From Viscum album (Eukaryota > Streptophyta > Magnoliopsida > Santalales > Viscaceae): 64,000 nt of DNA. The notes below the pieces were generated by a model. The model worked only from the letters and a program-made list of their open reading frames with translations. It did not search any database and was not told the DNA's origin. Of this stretch, positions 49,165-63,800 are shown piece by piece (within the stretch, counting starts at the first letter, position 1; every line of letters begins with the position of its first letter). The position numbers and the translations under genes were made by a program. The stretch lies in the NCBI GenBank assembly GCA_963277665.1, contig OY728165.1, positions 1,760,214,772 through 1,760,278,771 on the forward strand, written 5' to 3'.

Positions 49165-50039
49165 TTGTGTAATTAAATCCAAATCTATCATCTTTAATGC
49201 TTATAAATATTGGGCCGTACATCCAAACCATATATTGATTCATTCATCAGGAGGTTCTTCATCTTGGATTGAATACATTTACTATTGTAGTGGCTACAAT
49301 AGATCATTATTTTTTGTACCACTTCATGTATAAAATGTGGAAATATAATTTATGAGAAATGATTTCACTATAAGGTGATTGTTTTTGTTAGTTATTTTTT
49401 AATGAAATTAATTATAGTCTTTTTTAATAACGGTAAAATTTAAAAATTCTCTTCTTTAGTCTAAATTACGTATAATCAATTTTTTAGAAGCGATTGAGTG
49501 ATATAATTAAATTATTGTAGAGTGTAAGATCCTCACCATGACTATAGTGTGGGATTTTTACACTGTCTAAATATGATACCAGGATTCCAAACCATCAAAT
49601 GAACTAAATTAACATTGACATTGTGAAAATAGAAAATCAGTTATCTGGGAGATTTTTACCATGACCATTATACTTTCGTAAATATGGGTTAACCAAAAAA
49701 TTTTATTAATTCATAATTCTATCAATTAATTAATCATAAAACAAGATTTTTATATTCCAAGAATGTTGTCAATTTTCATGAACACCAAAATCCTTGTCAT
49801 TCATTAATTAAAAAATATATGTTATATTACATTCAATAAAAATATAGTCTCTTTGTTATTAAATTACTATTTTCTCCAACTATGTCACTATGGGTCCGAC
49901 CTCTGAATTACATTAACTACTCTATCCAATAGTTGACTGACCTGTTGGATTATTTTTTATGTATTTAAATTTGTTAACCATGTTTGAATTAATGAAGTCC
50001 ACTATGATACCAATAGTTTTTTGTGAATTTAATGCATCT

Positions 50040-51160
50040 TTTCCCTCTAGGTGGAGATATCTATCCTGAGATTTGTGATTTCTACTTCTTTAACATCGCT
50101 AGAGCTTCCTCCCACTATGTTTTTCTAGTTTTCTCCTATATATCATATTCTTCTTCACTTATCATGGAATCCCATACCATACCCATGATTCTTCAATAAC
50201 ATACTTTCATGGTTATTGTCTCTATGTTTCTTCTAAATGGATTTCCTTCAATTCATTTTTTTAATCTTTGATTTATGATATTTTTTATCATTTTTCTTAT
50301 ACATTACTCAGATATTAAATGTCGATTTCTGATCCATTGATATTTCTTATGTGTTACTATATTTTAAACCATTATTCTAAACCACAATTTCATTTCAACT
50401 AATGTATCTCAAATGGTTTTGAATTATTTTGAATTTAGTGCTCAGTGGATCTTCATATTTTCCTATTCACCCACATATTCACATACTTCCAATCCTGTTG
50501 TATAGTAATCCACCTCGTTATCATATTAAGGTGTGTGTGGTAGTTTTCTTATGGTGTTGGTTGATGATTTTTTAATAATAGAAACAACAAGGTAGTATGG
50601 CTATGCAAACATGGTCTTTTTATTGATAGGGATACTTTTTTTCTTATTTGGCATGTGGTTGTATTCTAGTGATGCTTCTGGTGGTGGTGGATTGGGTGTT
50701 AGATTATTCCTAACAAAGGAGTATCATGGAGTTATAAAAGAATGTTTATGGTATTGTTATCTTGTTTGGATCGCTGGTGTTATTTGACGTCTATTGATGT
50801 GGTTGTCTACTCTCGAGGGACTTGCATGTTTGGCTGTTTTTTTTGTTCTCATCCTCTCTAAAAACATATGTTCTCGATGTTAGGGATCTAGATATCTGGT
50901 GTGACTTTTCCCCCCTACAATTCAACAGTACTGTTCCATCCTTATCCTACATGCATGATCCTATCTCATCTCGGTGCATTGGTTTCAATAGGGTGGTGTG
51001 GGAATATTTTATACTGATTTGGGGTAGTGTGTTCTTCTTTGGATGGTGTTTATCTCACATTGTTCAGTTTTCCTTTTTGGTGTTTTATTCCTATTTGTTA
51101 AATTTTACTTTCACGATTCTGAATCTAGTTAAATTTTATGATGTCCTCTAGAAGGTTCCT
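50040..51160. other. Higher-GC island of unknown origin
   Basis: GC is visibly higher than in the flanks. On the plus strand the first half (50,040-50,510) is C/T-rich, with runs such as CTTCCTCCCACTATG and TCTTCTTCACTTATC. The second half (50,520-51,150) is G/T-rich, with TGGTGGTGGTGG-type words near 50,680. A 109-codon open frame (50,822-51,151) is hydrophobic and matches nothing I know. It could be the promoter and leader part of another LTR, a gene relic or a captured fragment; the sequence does not decide. Confidence 0.4.
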
Positions 51161-54100
51161 TCCCTGTATTTATATAATGGAGAAATCATTATTTTTCTTC
51201 GAAACATTATCTTCTTTATAGTGATTGGTATTCCTCATTATGGTAATCATGGATGATATTTATTTTTATTCATTTTAATGTGTAACAATTATTTGTGGAC
51301 GCTATGGGGAGTCTGGGAAGATGGTTTCGTGGTGATAGAGTTTGAGAATTAAAACAAATCATGTCACTGGGTAATGATTATCCTCCATGATAACAACTTA
51401 TTGTTTTATGATTAAAAATTGATTGATGATTTTAATTTTCACATGGAATGATTTTCACAGAAGAATATTTTATTTTGAAATATTAATTGGGTTTTATGCG
51501 GTATTTTGTTTACAGTTTCTTATTTTTACTAGTTCTTTCATAAAAAATATGGATTGAATTATTATTAAAAAATTAAAATTAGTTTTAATAATCTCAGAAA
51601 CAATTATAAAAACAAAATTTTGAATTTGGAAATGGCTTCATTTATTTTCATAAAATCATCAAATCAAGAGTTTTTTAACATTTATCAGTTTTATACTTCT
51701 GATATGATTATAAGTGGGGATCTATTCATAGGTATTGTATATCAAGAAAAAGGTGTTGTAATATATTGAAATGATCATGGGTTGATTATTATTATATTGA
51801 GAGAAGTAAAAAATTAATAGAAAAATGAGACATAAAGATGTCCTAAATATAGAATGTGTTCACAAAGTCATTGTATGATTCAATAAATTCTGTGAATCAA
51901 GAAACCAAATGAATATCATAATAAATAATTGTTTGATCAATTGGATGTATGGTGATATTGTTATTAAAGTGATGTGTAAAAAGGCTAATTTTACCACATT
52001 GGTATTGAATGATATATCCGATTTCTATCATCAAAAGAAAAAAATAGTGTTCGGAAAAATTTCATGGTCCCATGATTCGACATTCAATAGAATATTTTTA
52101 GAAGACTCACAGATCATATAGAATTCTTTTATTATCACATGATCATACAAAAAAAATCAATTTTTATCAAAAAGAGATATATAATTATTAATATGAATGT
52201 ACTAAAATATAGGAAGTAAATATGATTGATTGAAGTACTTCTTGTGGATGTTTGTAGTACAATATCACCAATAAGTATTAATAGGAAGAGATATTATTTT
52301 TATTTATTTATTATTACAATAGAATATCATGGATTATGAAAATCACCCAAAAATTGGAAGTGGTATGTTCTATTACACAATCTCAAAGGAAAAGTAAAAT
52401 AATCAATTGAAAAGTTAGAACTTCTATAATTTTAATTTAATTTTTTTTCTTATATCGATGTGGAGTATTTTCTTGAGAAGAATGTGAAACAAATATACAT
52501 ATTAGAGTTGTGAAAACATAATTAAAATGTGTAGTTGAGAGTGGAATCTAGATCACAAAAACATAGGTAGAATTATGATTACTAAGATTGAAATGGATGT
52601 AATGTTATTAAGGATGTTTTCCTACATTCTGTCTATAGTTCTAATATAGTTTTTCTATATCATTGAAATGATATGGATTCAAAAAAGATCTTTTAGGGAT
52701 TATGGGAAAATTTAATCTCTTTTATTCATTTGGAATTAAATGAATTTTTTCTATATTAAGAAACATATGCTATTTTAATCTCATGTATATGAAGTTATTT
52801 TTAATGGATATTGAAATATGATAATGTAATACGACTATTTTTATAAATATACTACAAATACTATATAATGAATAAATATAAAATTTGCATAAATTGAGTA
52901 GAATACTCAGAAAGGGTAAACATATGTTGGAATATATTGATGAGGAGTTGAGAATGTATTAGGGGGATGTTTCATATTGTTTGTTTTTAATATGAAATTG
53001 ATGATTTGAATAATTGGGCTTGAAAAATTCTACAAAAAATCCAAAAAAGGGGTTAAAATAAAGTGAAATATATCAATGGTGAGAAGACAGCTCTATTGAA
53101 AATGAGGGAAATGAAATGTAAATATAATACATGACTCTTATCATAGGTAGAGATAAAGTTATTTCATGATGATTATAAAGATAAGAAATGGGTTTACAAA
53201 ATCGAGGAATATATTGTCCAAAAAATAAAGTATTGGACGTGGAATATTTTCACAAGGAATACATATAGGAATTTCAGTAGAAAACAATTTGGATTCACCA
53301 ACAAATTGAATTTAGAAAATACCGAGATTTAAGATATCGTATTATTATTTTAGATGAAATATTACTAGAATATAATTATCAATATATATGAAACATTTTC
53401 TCCAAGGTAACAATTTATGAAATTATATTATACTCAGTTATACTATTAAAAAGAATATATTTTTACTTCCATATATATCAATGCGACATTTATAATTCAT
53501 TTAATTTAATAAGTATTGTAAATTGATTATCAATATGGTTATCATATACATTAATATAAGAGAAATTTTTTTTAGTTAATATAGAACATCCTATATTGAA
53601 TTAATCCTTTTTTATTTGATATATAATATTGTAAGATTTAATAGTAAATCAATATTTTAAAGAATTAAATATTTATGACTGGGGAGTTTTAATTTTTTAT
53701 TTTTTTTGGTGATGCGTGAAAGGAAATAACTATTGACCTCTTAAAAAAAACTCTCTAAAGGGGATCTGTACATATTTTGAATGAATAATTAAAAGGAAAC
53801 TACAAAATTAATTTTTACCACAGTGATTTTATCCCCATATGATGATGGGAATGTTTTCATGGTCATGGAACATTTCTATATCATTTGGAACCTCATGTAT
53901 TTTTACGTGACATGGCTGGACATTTTTTACTACTGTGAAGTCCAATGGTATGAGTGTGATTCCACGTAATTACCCATACCTTCAAAGTAGATAATAAAAT
54001 AATATACCAAAGCGAGAATTAAATATGGATTTATTTATACATAAAATTGATAAAAAAAAATTTAGATATCTTGTTGTAGTTCAGTTTGGCTCTAAAGATA

Positions 54101-57100
54101 ATATAAAGTCATCATATGATGGTAAAATAAATAAAAAATATTTTTTATTTATCTATAGATAAAGGAAAAATATTTTACTTGACTGATCACTTCACAATAA
54201 AAGTGTATTGATGTAACATAGGATTACATGAAATTATAATTAGTGAATAATATTCGCGAATATATTTGATATATAATGAAGCATTATATCTTAATATGTT
54301 TTAAAAATTTTGGTATGATAATCCTTAGAAAAAAAGTATACTTCACCTATTGGTAACATATATTGAAATTAGGTATAGAATTCTAGTAAATAATTTTGAT
54401 AATTTATATTTTATATTAGAGTGTGTTTCCACACAAATATACATCAACATTTTATTAAAAAGGACATAACCAAGGATATGATTAAGACGAATCTTATAGA
54501 TCACAAAGTCTATAAAACAACCCCACCATATGGTTTGATTTGGATTTACACATGTGGTGATAATATTCAAATTCCTATTATGTTCAATGAAGGAGTGTGA
54601 ATTTGGTTCTTTCATAATAGTGAACAAATGTGTTTTTAGATTGGGAGATATTTCACAAACATTTGTGGGAATGAGATACTTGATAATTGGGGAGGTCTAT
54701 ACCATGTTACAACATGTTGATTAATTTTTTTAAGAGATCAAATGATGTGAAGTTGTGGTTTTTGTTAATTGGATTCATTTTGAAGAGTATATTAACTAAA
54801 TTAAAATAATAATTAATTATAATTCCATATTAATTTAGCATACATTACATGGATTAAACTATGTTGCCTTATAGTATATGATAAATGATTTATTCATTTA
54901 TACTGAAATTTATAGATGATGATTCATTGTAGTAAAAAGAGGTGACATGCCTTTAAAAAAGACGATTATGGTTTTTGAAGTGATTACAACTACCCCTAAA
55001 GGATAATTTTGTTGTAAATCTCTAAATTTGACATTTAATAAAATTTTGGTTGTGATTAAATTGTTTTTTCATAATATTCTATAATAGATAAGACCATGTG
55101 GTATTTATGAATGAAACTATCTTGAAGAGTTTAGATTCTATTAGAGTAAAACATTAAGAAGATATCATAGATCTCTTTCATGGGAATGCCAATGAGAATA
55201 TATTTTATCCCTAATAATATATACACATGCAAAAATTTATTATGAAAATATTTTTTTATATTCGGTGTTTTTGATATCATGTTTAAGATAAATATATTTA
55301 ATGTAAATGGGATTACAAAAAATGTAAGGATACTTCATGGAACATCTGTGGTACATTAAAATTCATCATTTATATTAAATAATATCTACAAGAAACACCA
55401 TTTTTTCTTTAAAAAATATTTATTTACAAATATTAGTTATTCTATCATGGAATTATTCATACACATTACATGTGATAACTGTTATTTTTTATATTATGAG
55501 AGGGAAGTATGTTTATGAAGGGATTATATATAATACAACTAGTGAAATAAACCTACCATAGTCATTATAAACAAGTAGATATTTTAGTAATTCATGTATA
55601 ACATAACATCATCATTTTATGTTATATTGATTATCCCACAATGGGTGTACCATGACAAAATTTATCATGTATATATTTTTAAATCTATCTATTCATATAT
55701 ACTAGTAGTGAGATATGACTACCTATATGGTTTTTAAGAAAATTTATTATGAATTTAAATTTTTGTAAACATACAAACAATGATTCACACCCACATTCTT
55801 AGGGTATTTATCTTTATTGGGTTATATAATAATTAACATGAGTCATTTTATATCTCCAATTGGAATATCATGCTCCATAAATTTTCATGTATGTAATGTC
55901 AATATTAGATTTTATGAATTCATTTCACCAATATGAATAATTAAATAAAGGATGTTTTTCCATGAGGAATAATCAATACATAGATGTAAATTTTTTTAAT
56001 AGGAACTTTTTTATCATAGTTTTATATTTCAAAACGGTAATAATAATGTTAATGAAAAATATTTTTCAGGAGGAATACTGATCATTATGTATTGGGGATA
56101 GTACGAGGAATACTTGACTTGATTAATTTGATGTCTAAATGAGGAATAATTTATTTAATGTTTTATAATTTTCCCAATGGGTTATTTTTAATATCATGAT
56201 ATTAGGAATTTAATTACTATGTTCAATAAGGTTCAAGATTCCCAATAATGATCTTAAACAAAAAATTAAATTTTATTATTTATATAAATGAAATTTATAT
56301 AAAAATACAACACTATAAATGTGTTTTACAATAATCAAACTAAAAATAACATGATTTTTAGTATTTCCATTTTCATCTACAAAAATGTTTTTTAAAAAAA
56401 ATATATAATACTCATTTAAATGTGAAAATATAATAATTAGTTTTTACAGGTTTTTTAAATTAATTTAAAAACTGAATAAAATTTTCAATTAATAATTTCA
56501 AAAATACAATAAAATGAATAATATATTTTTTTTGAAATGATTCACTTTTTAATTAATAGTTAATAATATCAATTATATAAATAAAATAATAGTTTTTAAT
56601 AAAAATCTATTTTTTACTATTCATTAAACACTCAATGATTTTAAAAAACATCTGAGTAATTATTTTATAATAATTTTGATATTTTGAATTAGAAAATGAT
56701 ATTAATTTTTTAAAAGAAATTTTAAAAAACCTATAAAAATTCATTATAATATTCTAAATGAGATAAAAATAAATTCAAGGATACAAAAGACCACTTTTAT
56801 AGTTATTGTGGGTATAAAAATACTAAAATTTATAAGAGTATGTCATAATAACTCTTAGTTGGTACAAGAGTTATTTCTTATATAGAAGAAGACAAATTCA
56901 ACAGACAAATCAAATGTAAATAAAAAAAAGTGAAAATTATTTTCTATTTGAAGATTTTGTAGTGCTCGGTCTGAATAGAATTATATTTTTGAGGTTCCTA
57001 TTATTTTTCCTGGCAAGGATCTCGAATATTGTATTGGAAAAGTGATGGAAAAAGTGAATCATAGAGTTTGGTGGGACATGTATTTTTAATCTTTTTATGT

Positions 57101-57459
57101 TCAATAGGAATCTACAGATAGATGCCTTGACACAACTTATTAATGTTCTTCAATTCACTATATTTGTGTCTCTAATATTAGCTATCATTTTTTGAAAAAA
57201 ACATCCATGCTCCATTCAATAATGATGGAATATTACAAAATATATTTATCTCTTGGTCCAAATGCCTTTTAAAAATTGGTAATAAAAAATAAACGATTCT
57301 TGTATTGATAAATAAATCAGTTATTCTGATGCATTATTTAATTCAACAAAGTGGTTGTTTAGGAATAATGATTCTTAAATCCACAGGGCAAAAGAATAAA
57401 TTTTATTAAAATATATTTCCTTTAGATGAATTAAATTAAAATTAATAAAAAATGGAAAA
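51161..57459. other. AT-rich decayed DNA, no gene seen
   Basis: No gene, RNA gene or assignable mobile element was found on either strand. Open frames at 51,909-52,121 (plus) and 54,343-54,627 (minus) have no recognisable motif. The base composition and stop density are those of the retrotransposon ruins elsewhere in the window. Confidence 0.5.
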
Positions 57460-57860
57460 CAATGGTTGCATACTATTGGAATATTATATAAATGGTAGAT
57501 CCAGTAGAGTGGTAGATGATCACAGGCAGTACATCTTCTCATTTATTAGATGTACTTGTAGTATATTTGACTGGTTTAACATGTTATAATATTAGATTGG
57601 ATCTAGATAATTATTTTCAATGGTAGATTTACATCAATGTTATAATACATTGATATAATGACAGATGTCCAGAACTATTGGATGATGTCATCAATAGTTT
57701 ATCCAGCAGTGGTAGAACATGAGTATAGATCTTCTAAACTAGAGGTAAATCTGATTAGCATTATATCCATTGTTGTCATCGTAGATGTACATAATTTTAG
57801 ATACTCCAATTGTTGATGTAGATCTCTAGTTTACATGATTATAATAATGGTATATCTCTT
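57460..57860. repeat. Degenerate short-period repeat (GGTAGAT / GATGTACAT words)
   Basis: Words such as TGGTAGAT, GTAGATGTACAT, GATCTAGA and CCAGTAGTGG-like variants recur at irregular spacing. This suggests an eroded tandem or palindromic repeat. A smaller patch with three ATAGTGGATCA-like words lies at 61,390-61,460. The unit length cannot be fixed by eye. Confidence 0.4.
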
Positions 57861-60800
57861 TAAACTAACGATATAAATAATCATCACCATATTACTCAGA
57901 ACAAATGATGTATTTTCAGAAATCATTAATCCTATAATAAATTAAACAAACATGAATTGAGATCCATAAAATATGAAGGTTCCTACAATATCTAAATTAT
58001 TGATGATCCAAAAAATGGAATTTTATATCCATGTCTATCAAATAAATTACATACATTATTAGATGAATTCAAAATGTACTAGTTAGATTAATATTTCAAA
58101 TTACAATGTGAGATACTGAGTTTCTATTTATAAAAAATTTTATAAAATATAAATTCCATCAAAAAATATTCTCCCACCTTTTGGAATATAAAAAAATATG
58201 TAAGAGGTAAAATAAATGCAATGAATGATACTAAAAATAATAAAATTGATTTTTCACTAGCATCTAATGTGAAAAATTACATCTATACATGCAATAAAAC
58301 CCTATAAAAGAATAATTCAAATTAGAAGCCCTCTCATATTGATGAGATGAGTGATAAAAATTTTACTAGACCATTATTATGATATGAGGCATAAACGTCT
58401 AAGATGAAGGATCATAGGTATTCAAATGAATCTCAATGATAGAAATCAATATGAGATGTCAAATGATTTAAAATAGGGATATTCTAAAAGGTTGATACAA
58501 TAGAAGAATAGGTGAAAAAGATGGTTTCTATGTAAAATATTTGATATTTATAGATTTAGCTTCTACCACTACAGTTCTATCGACATAAAAAAATATTTTT
58601 TTTATTTTCCTAATGTACATAATTATGATTCCACCTCTAGATTTTATTTTGTTAATAATTCATTATTTTCCTCCATAAAAATCATGACCAATTGAAATAA
58701 AACATGGAGATGGTTCATCTACTCATTGAAGACCATTTTTATAGGAGGAATCCATAGATTTTATAAAAGAAATTATAATTTTAAATAGGATAATTATTTG
58801 TATATATCATGGGAAGGAAATATTTTTATATTTAGTTATTGTATCCATGTGACGTTGATTTTAGAAATACAATACCTTAATAAATAAAAGACATTATCAC
58901 TATATTTACTTATTTGATGAAGTTCCTCCAAATGAGAATATTTGGGATAACCAATGATAGAATGAAACATTTCCCTTATAAAAGTTATATATAACTATAC
59001 ATAAACTGATGATGTTGGATATGGAGAAGAAAAAAGTTGAATAAATAATTGTAGTTATGGATTCCAACCTATCCTTAAGGGAGGTCTAGATTGTATCATA
59101 GAGGAATCTCATATTCCACATGATGGAGTTCAATTAATCTATCTCATTATCAAATCTTCTATTCTAAATAATAATGTACTGGATTTTTATAATCATCATA
59201 GGATAAATTTTGGTGAAAAATAACTTAATGATATGTCACGTATCTTCTTCGATGTGATTTTTTACTTTGGGGTATTGGTATTTCTGAAACATTTCTCAAT
59301 CAGAAATAATTATAACACTAAAATAATATAAATCCTATTTTTTAAAAATTCCATGGAGATATAAAAATTTTTGGAACTATTCTAGGAATCTTCTATGAGA
59401 TAGGATTTGAATATTTTAGAAGATAAGGTTCAGTTGAAGGAGAATTAGTTGTAAAGGCTTCCAAATTCCATCATTTATCAATTTTATCCTATATAAATCA
59501 CATAATATATCTTCCACCAACATGGATGAAAATTACTAAATTCATAGGTTGAATATAGTTGTCACCATCATTATAATCATCACCCTCACCATCTAAATGT
59601 TGAATTGGAGATGACCAATAGCATAGAAGTAGTAGATGGATCCCCGGGGATGGTGCGTAATCCTTAGTTGTGGCCAACCCAACCATATCATTTGTATGAC
59701 ACGAAATCAAACTATATAAACCTATATATCCCCTAGAAAGGTTATATAAACTCATTTATAAGATAAGGTTCATGGATAGAAAGATAAATAGAACTAGGTT
59801 TATCTTCATATTTAGACCTTATAAAAACCAGAACATCTAAGCATGGCTGTGACTATTCTCTCCCAAAATAATAAGCAACTTAATCATTAGATTTTTAGAC
59901 CCGAGGTCCAGTTGTGTAACCTTTTTTAGATTCATTATAACCAATTGAAAAATTAACCACTTACCTTGATATTTTAGAAGAACTATAATCAAATTATTCA
60001 AATGGAAAATATGTATACCATTAGTATCCTTCACATAACAATATCTCTCTATTTTAGGGTGTGATAAAGGGGGTCTAGAAGCCCCGTATGAAACATATGG
60101 GCTCCTGACCACATCTTTTAAGTATCTCATTCAACAGACAAAACTAATATTTCTTATCTTATTTATACTATATCTATCATCTCTTTCCCCATCATAGTAA
60201 CTCACAATCTCATCTAGATCGATTTCAAGATAAATTGTATTTATAGGTCTTTTAATGTGATAACCATTATTGAAATCCTCATATTACATTTCACTATCCA
60301 TAAATAATTTATTTTTCCTGGGATTATTTCATACATTTATCCTATTACATTTAAACATGTTAATAAATCACCAAATTTAGAAATAGAAACTACATCATCA
60401 TCTAATAAGCCCTTTGATTTTATCACGGCTAAGATAATCTTAGGATATATCGATTAAGTTGATCTAGATGAAGTTATTCTCATATCCAAAACACATACCA
60501 TTAAATATATTCACATAATTACTCATACCCATTATTTTATAATGAATAAAATAAATTAATCATGATATCTCAAAATGATAAATATCTATTTCCTTTCCAA
60601 ACCACATGTAGGATTAATTTAAATTGAAAATTCCAATCCAAATTTAATTATTTTTTATTTTGTATTCTTAAAAAATAATTTCCAGTAAACTCTTGTATAT
60701 AATTCTAATAAACGAATAGCTAAGTATCACTAAAAATATAAACATGATAGTCCTTTGATGTACCCCATTTTAGTATATTGATTCATCTTGCCATTTTATT

Positions 60801-63800
60801 GCAAAAAATATTAATTCATTTCCATTGAAGATAATTCAAATCAAAACATTATTTTTTATAATGTTGTACTCATAAAATTTGTAGAACTAATGAGCCATAA
60901 TATGAATGAAATTTTATCATTAATTGAAAAAAATTCATTCCATCCATATTCCTAAATCCCCTTCATCCTAAAATAATTACTAAAAATTATCGTATTTGTA
61001 TTTATTTATTTTCCAGTAATAATTAATCATGTAACAATTTTAGGAATATTATGTGTAGCTAAAAATATGTGACAAGATTATATTATGGATCACATTATAG
61101 GATGATATCATTTTGGTGATGACACAAAATCATTCTTCACACTCATTATTTTACTAAATCAATATCATAAATAACAGTGTGAAGAATTTTTATATTGATG
61201 ATGGAAGTTACATCGAAATGTACTAATAGATGGAATGGGTGAGAGTGTTTCTAAAATTGAAATTTAGATTCAATTTATTCAATTAGGGATTAAGATTTAA
61301 AATATATAATAAAATATACAAAAATGATAATAATAAAAATTTATTTTAGACAAATATAATCTATATACAATAACAAGGAGTCATTCGACCAGTAGATCAC
61401 TCAATAGTGGATCAAGCAATAGGGGGTATTCTAATGGTGTTCCCTGAATAGTGGATCATAAAATTGTGGATATACCAATATTCCATCATCCAAATGTCGA
61501 TTACCAACAATATTTGTTTTTAAATAAAAAAGGTTAATAAATCAAGGTTTATCATACATAGTTCATGTATGATAGAGCCTAATCTCTCAAAATAGAAAGT
61601 CATTATTAATTTATTATAAAATTGATGTTATGTTCTAATGAATTCACGAGTAATATATGAATTTTTGAAATGATCACTAAAAATGTTATTTCTTATATTG
61701 AAATATTTTTTTCTTTAATGGGATACATGATAACTGGAAATATTTATTCCAAATTAATTTCCATAATTTAATGGGGACATCAAAATTGATATCCAAATTC
61801 TAGTAAAAAGTTTGCCATCCATAATATCTAAGAATATAATTATAATGCATGTTATATACTATGAATCATTAGTGGATGGTGACGTTTGTTATTTCATTTT
61901 TCCTTCACCATGAATATAGTGACATTCCCAAAAGGTTACATATTAGTGCTTTTTTTTAATATAAATTTCTACTGCCAAATGAAGCATCTGAATAACTGAA
62001 AAAATCAAATGTTTATAAATAATGATACAATAGACCTAATTTTTTTTAATCATGAGATATTTGAAATTTAATTTAACGTCGTGGAAATTTTTTTTTTAGA
62101 ATTTTCAAGAAAATAAAAAAAATACATACACTAAAAACAATATTTTATCTTCTAGACGTTAAATATATGATGATTCCAAGCATAAATCTATAATTGGTTT
62201 GATATACTAACATTGTAGTTTCATCCAGATGATGTTTATGACATCTAATCATCAAAGAAATACTGATTTTTCTACTATATAATCAAAATATATTTAAATT
62301 TTATTGTAATTATTTATTATTATTATTATTATTCTATATATACTTTTGAAAATTTTAAAATCCACAAAATTATTTCAACTTTTCCATTACATTCATTTCC
62401 ATAATACGCTACAAAATTTTGGTAAAATCAGAACATAAATTATTTTTATGAGATCCACAAAATATATCATGAATGTAAATTTTATCCACTAAAACATCTA
62501 TAGTAATTTATTTATTAAATAACACTGGACAATCCATTCCTCTAGAAAAATTGTTAGAAATTTGAAAACATTGGGGCATATCATAGCGAGATAGATGATC
62601 TTGTTTAAAATGATAAAAACATTTGTTAATTTCACAAAATCATTTTCAAAATTTGTATATTTAAATCTAAGGGGTTTGAAACAATAAATTCTTGAACTAT
62701 AAAATCATTTGAGGATGGAATTTTTAAATTCAAATGATATTTTTTCAAATCCAAATATTCTAAATTAGAAACAATTATTTCAATCTATTCATATCATGAT
62801 AATTGAAAAATGGTTTTCTAAAAGTATATATCTAATTCATGACTATATCATTGTTCATCCAATAAAACATTAATAATAACTATTTTCCTCAGTCATCAAC
62901 TTTGATTCTAAAAACCCACATAGTTCTACTTTATTTTGTTTCCTTTTTGGTACCTAATAGTTCATATACCGTATTTATATTAAATTGATTATGTTGTTGT
63001 AGAATTAGTATCACCCAAATTTCATCCTTAATTACATCATTGATGTTCTTTGATTGATTTTGATCTAATAAGGATAGATGTTCACCTTCATTTCTATGTG
63101 AATCCCTTTTATGTATTCCACTATATATGTTTACACATATAGAATATCAGTGTCGGTACCATTGAGTCCTCTCTATTTATCAAAAAAATGTTAGATATTC
63201 AGTATCCTCAGTCGGTTCAGGTTCCTGTTATTCTTTTGAACTGGTTGATCTTTAAACATGTTATATAGAACTATTACAAAGTTAAGTATTTATATTCATA
63301 TTTGATAGATGATCATAATCATTTTCAAAAGTGTTATTTGGATCATATAATTATGTTTTATCAATTTTTATATGTATACAATATTCCAAAAATCATTAAA
63401 CATTTTTTAAACATATTATTCAACATATTATATGTTTTATACCAAATAATAATTAATTAATCACTCTTAGAAAAATATTTTTTATGATTTTAAAATATAT
63501 TATTAATAATTAATATTTATCCAAAAAAATTTATGTAATTAACATTTATCATTATTCCATTTTTTAATTCAAAATATTTCATTTTTAATAGTAGTATAAT
63601 TAAAAATATTAATTGATTAACAATAAGTATTTATAGCTTATTCCCAAAAGTAAATAGTTATATCATCCCCATTTAGCTTGTTCTGGGAAATTTATTGAGT
63701 GGTATCATTATTATTTCTTTATATACAATTATATTACAGGGTATTATGATAATTGTTGACATTATTGTATCCATTTTATGTGAAATATGTTTCAAAATAT

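Larger units (their letters stand above)
43301..50039. other. AT-rich decayed DNA, no gene seen
   Basis: I read both strands and found no gene, RNA gene or assignable element. Open frames at 43,863-44,048, 46,554-46,742, 47,640-47,828 (minus) and 48,779-49,006 (plus) are short, low-complexity and motif-free. Simple (TA)n repeats occur at 47,722-47,747 and 49,141-49,164. Confidence 0.5.

Noticed and set aside
51230..51290. A third reverse transcriptase (VIMDDIYFYS resembles the IDDILIYS active-site strand)
   Set aside because: The neighbouring translation on both sides does not follow the RT pattern, so the short match is probably chance.
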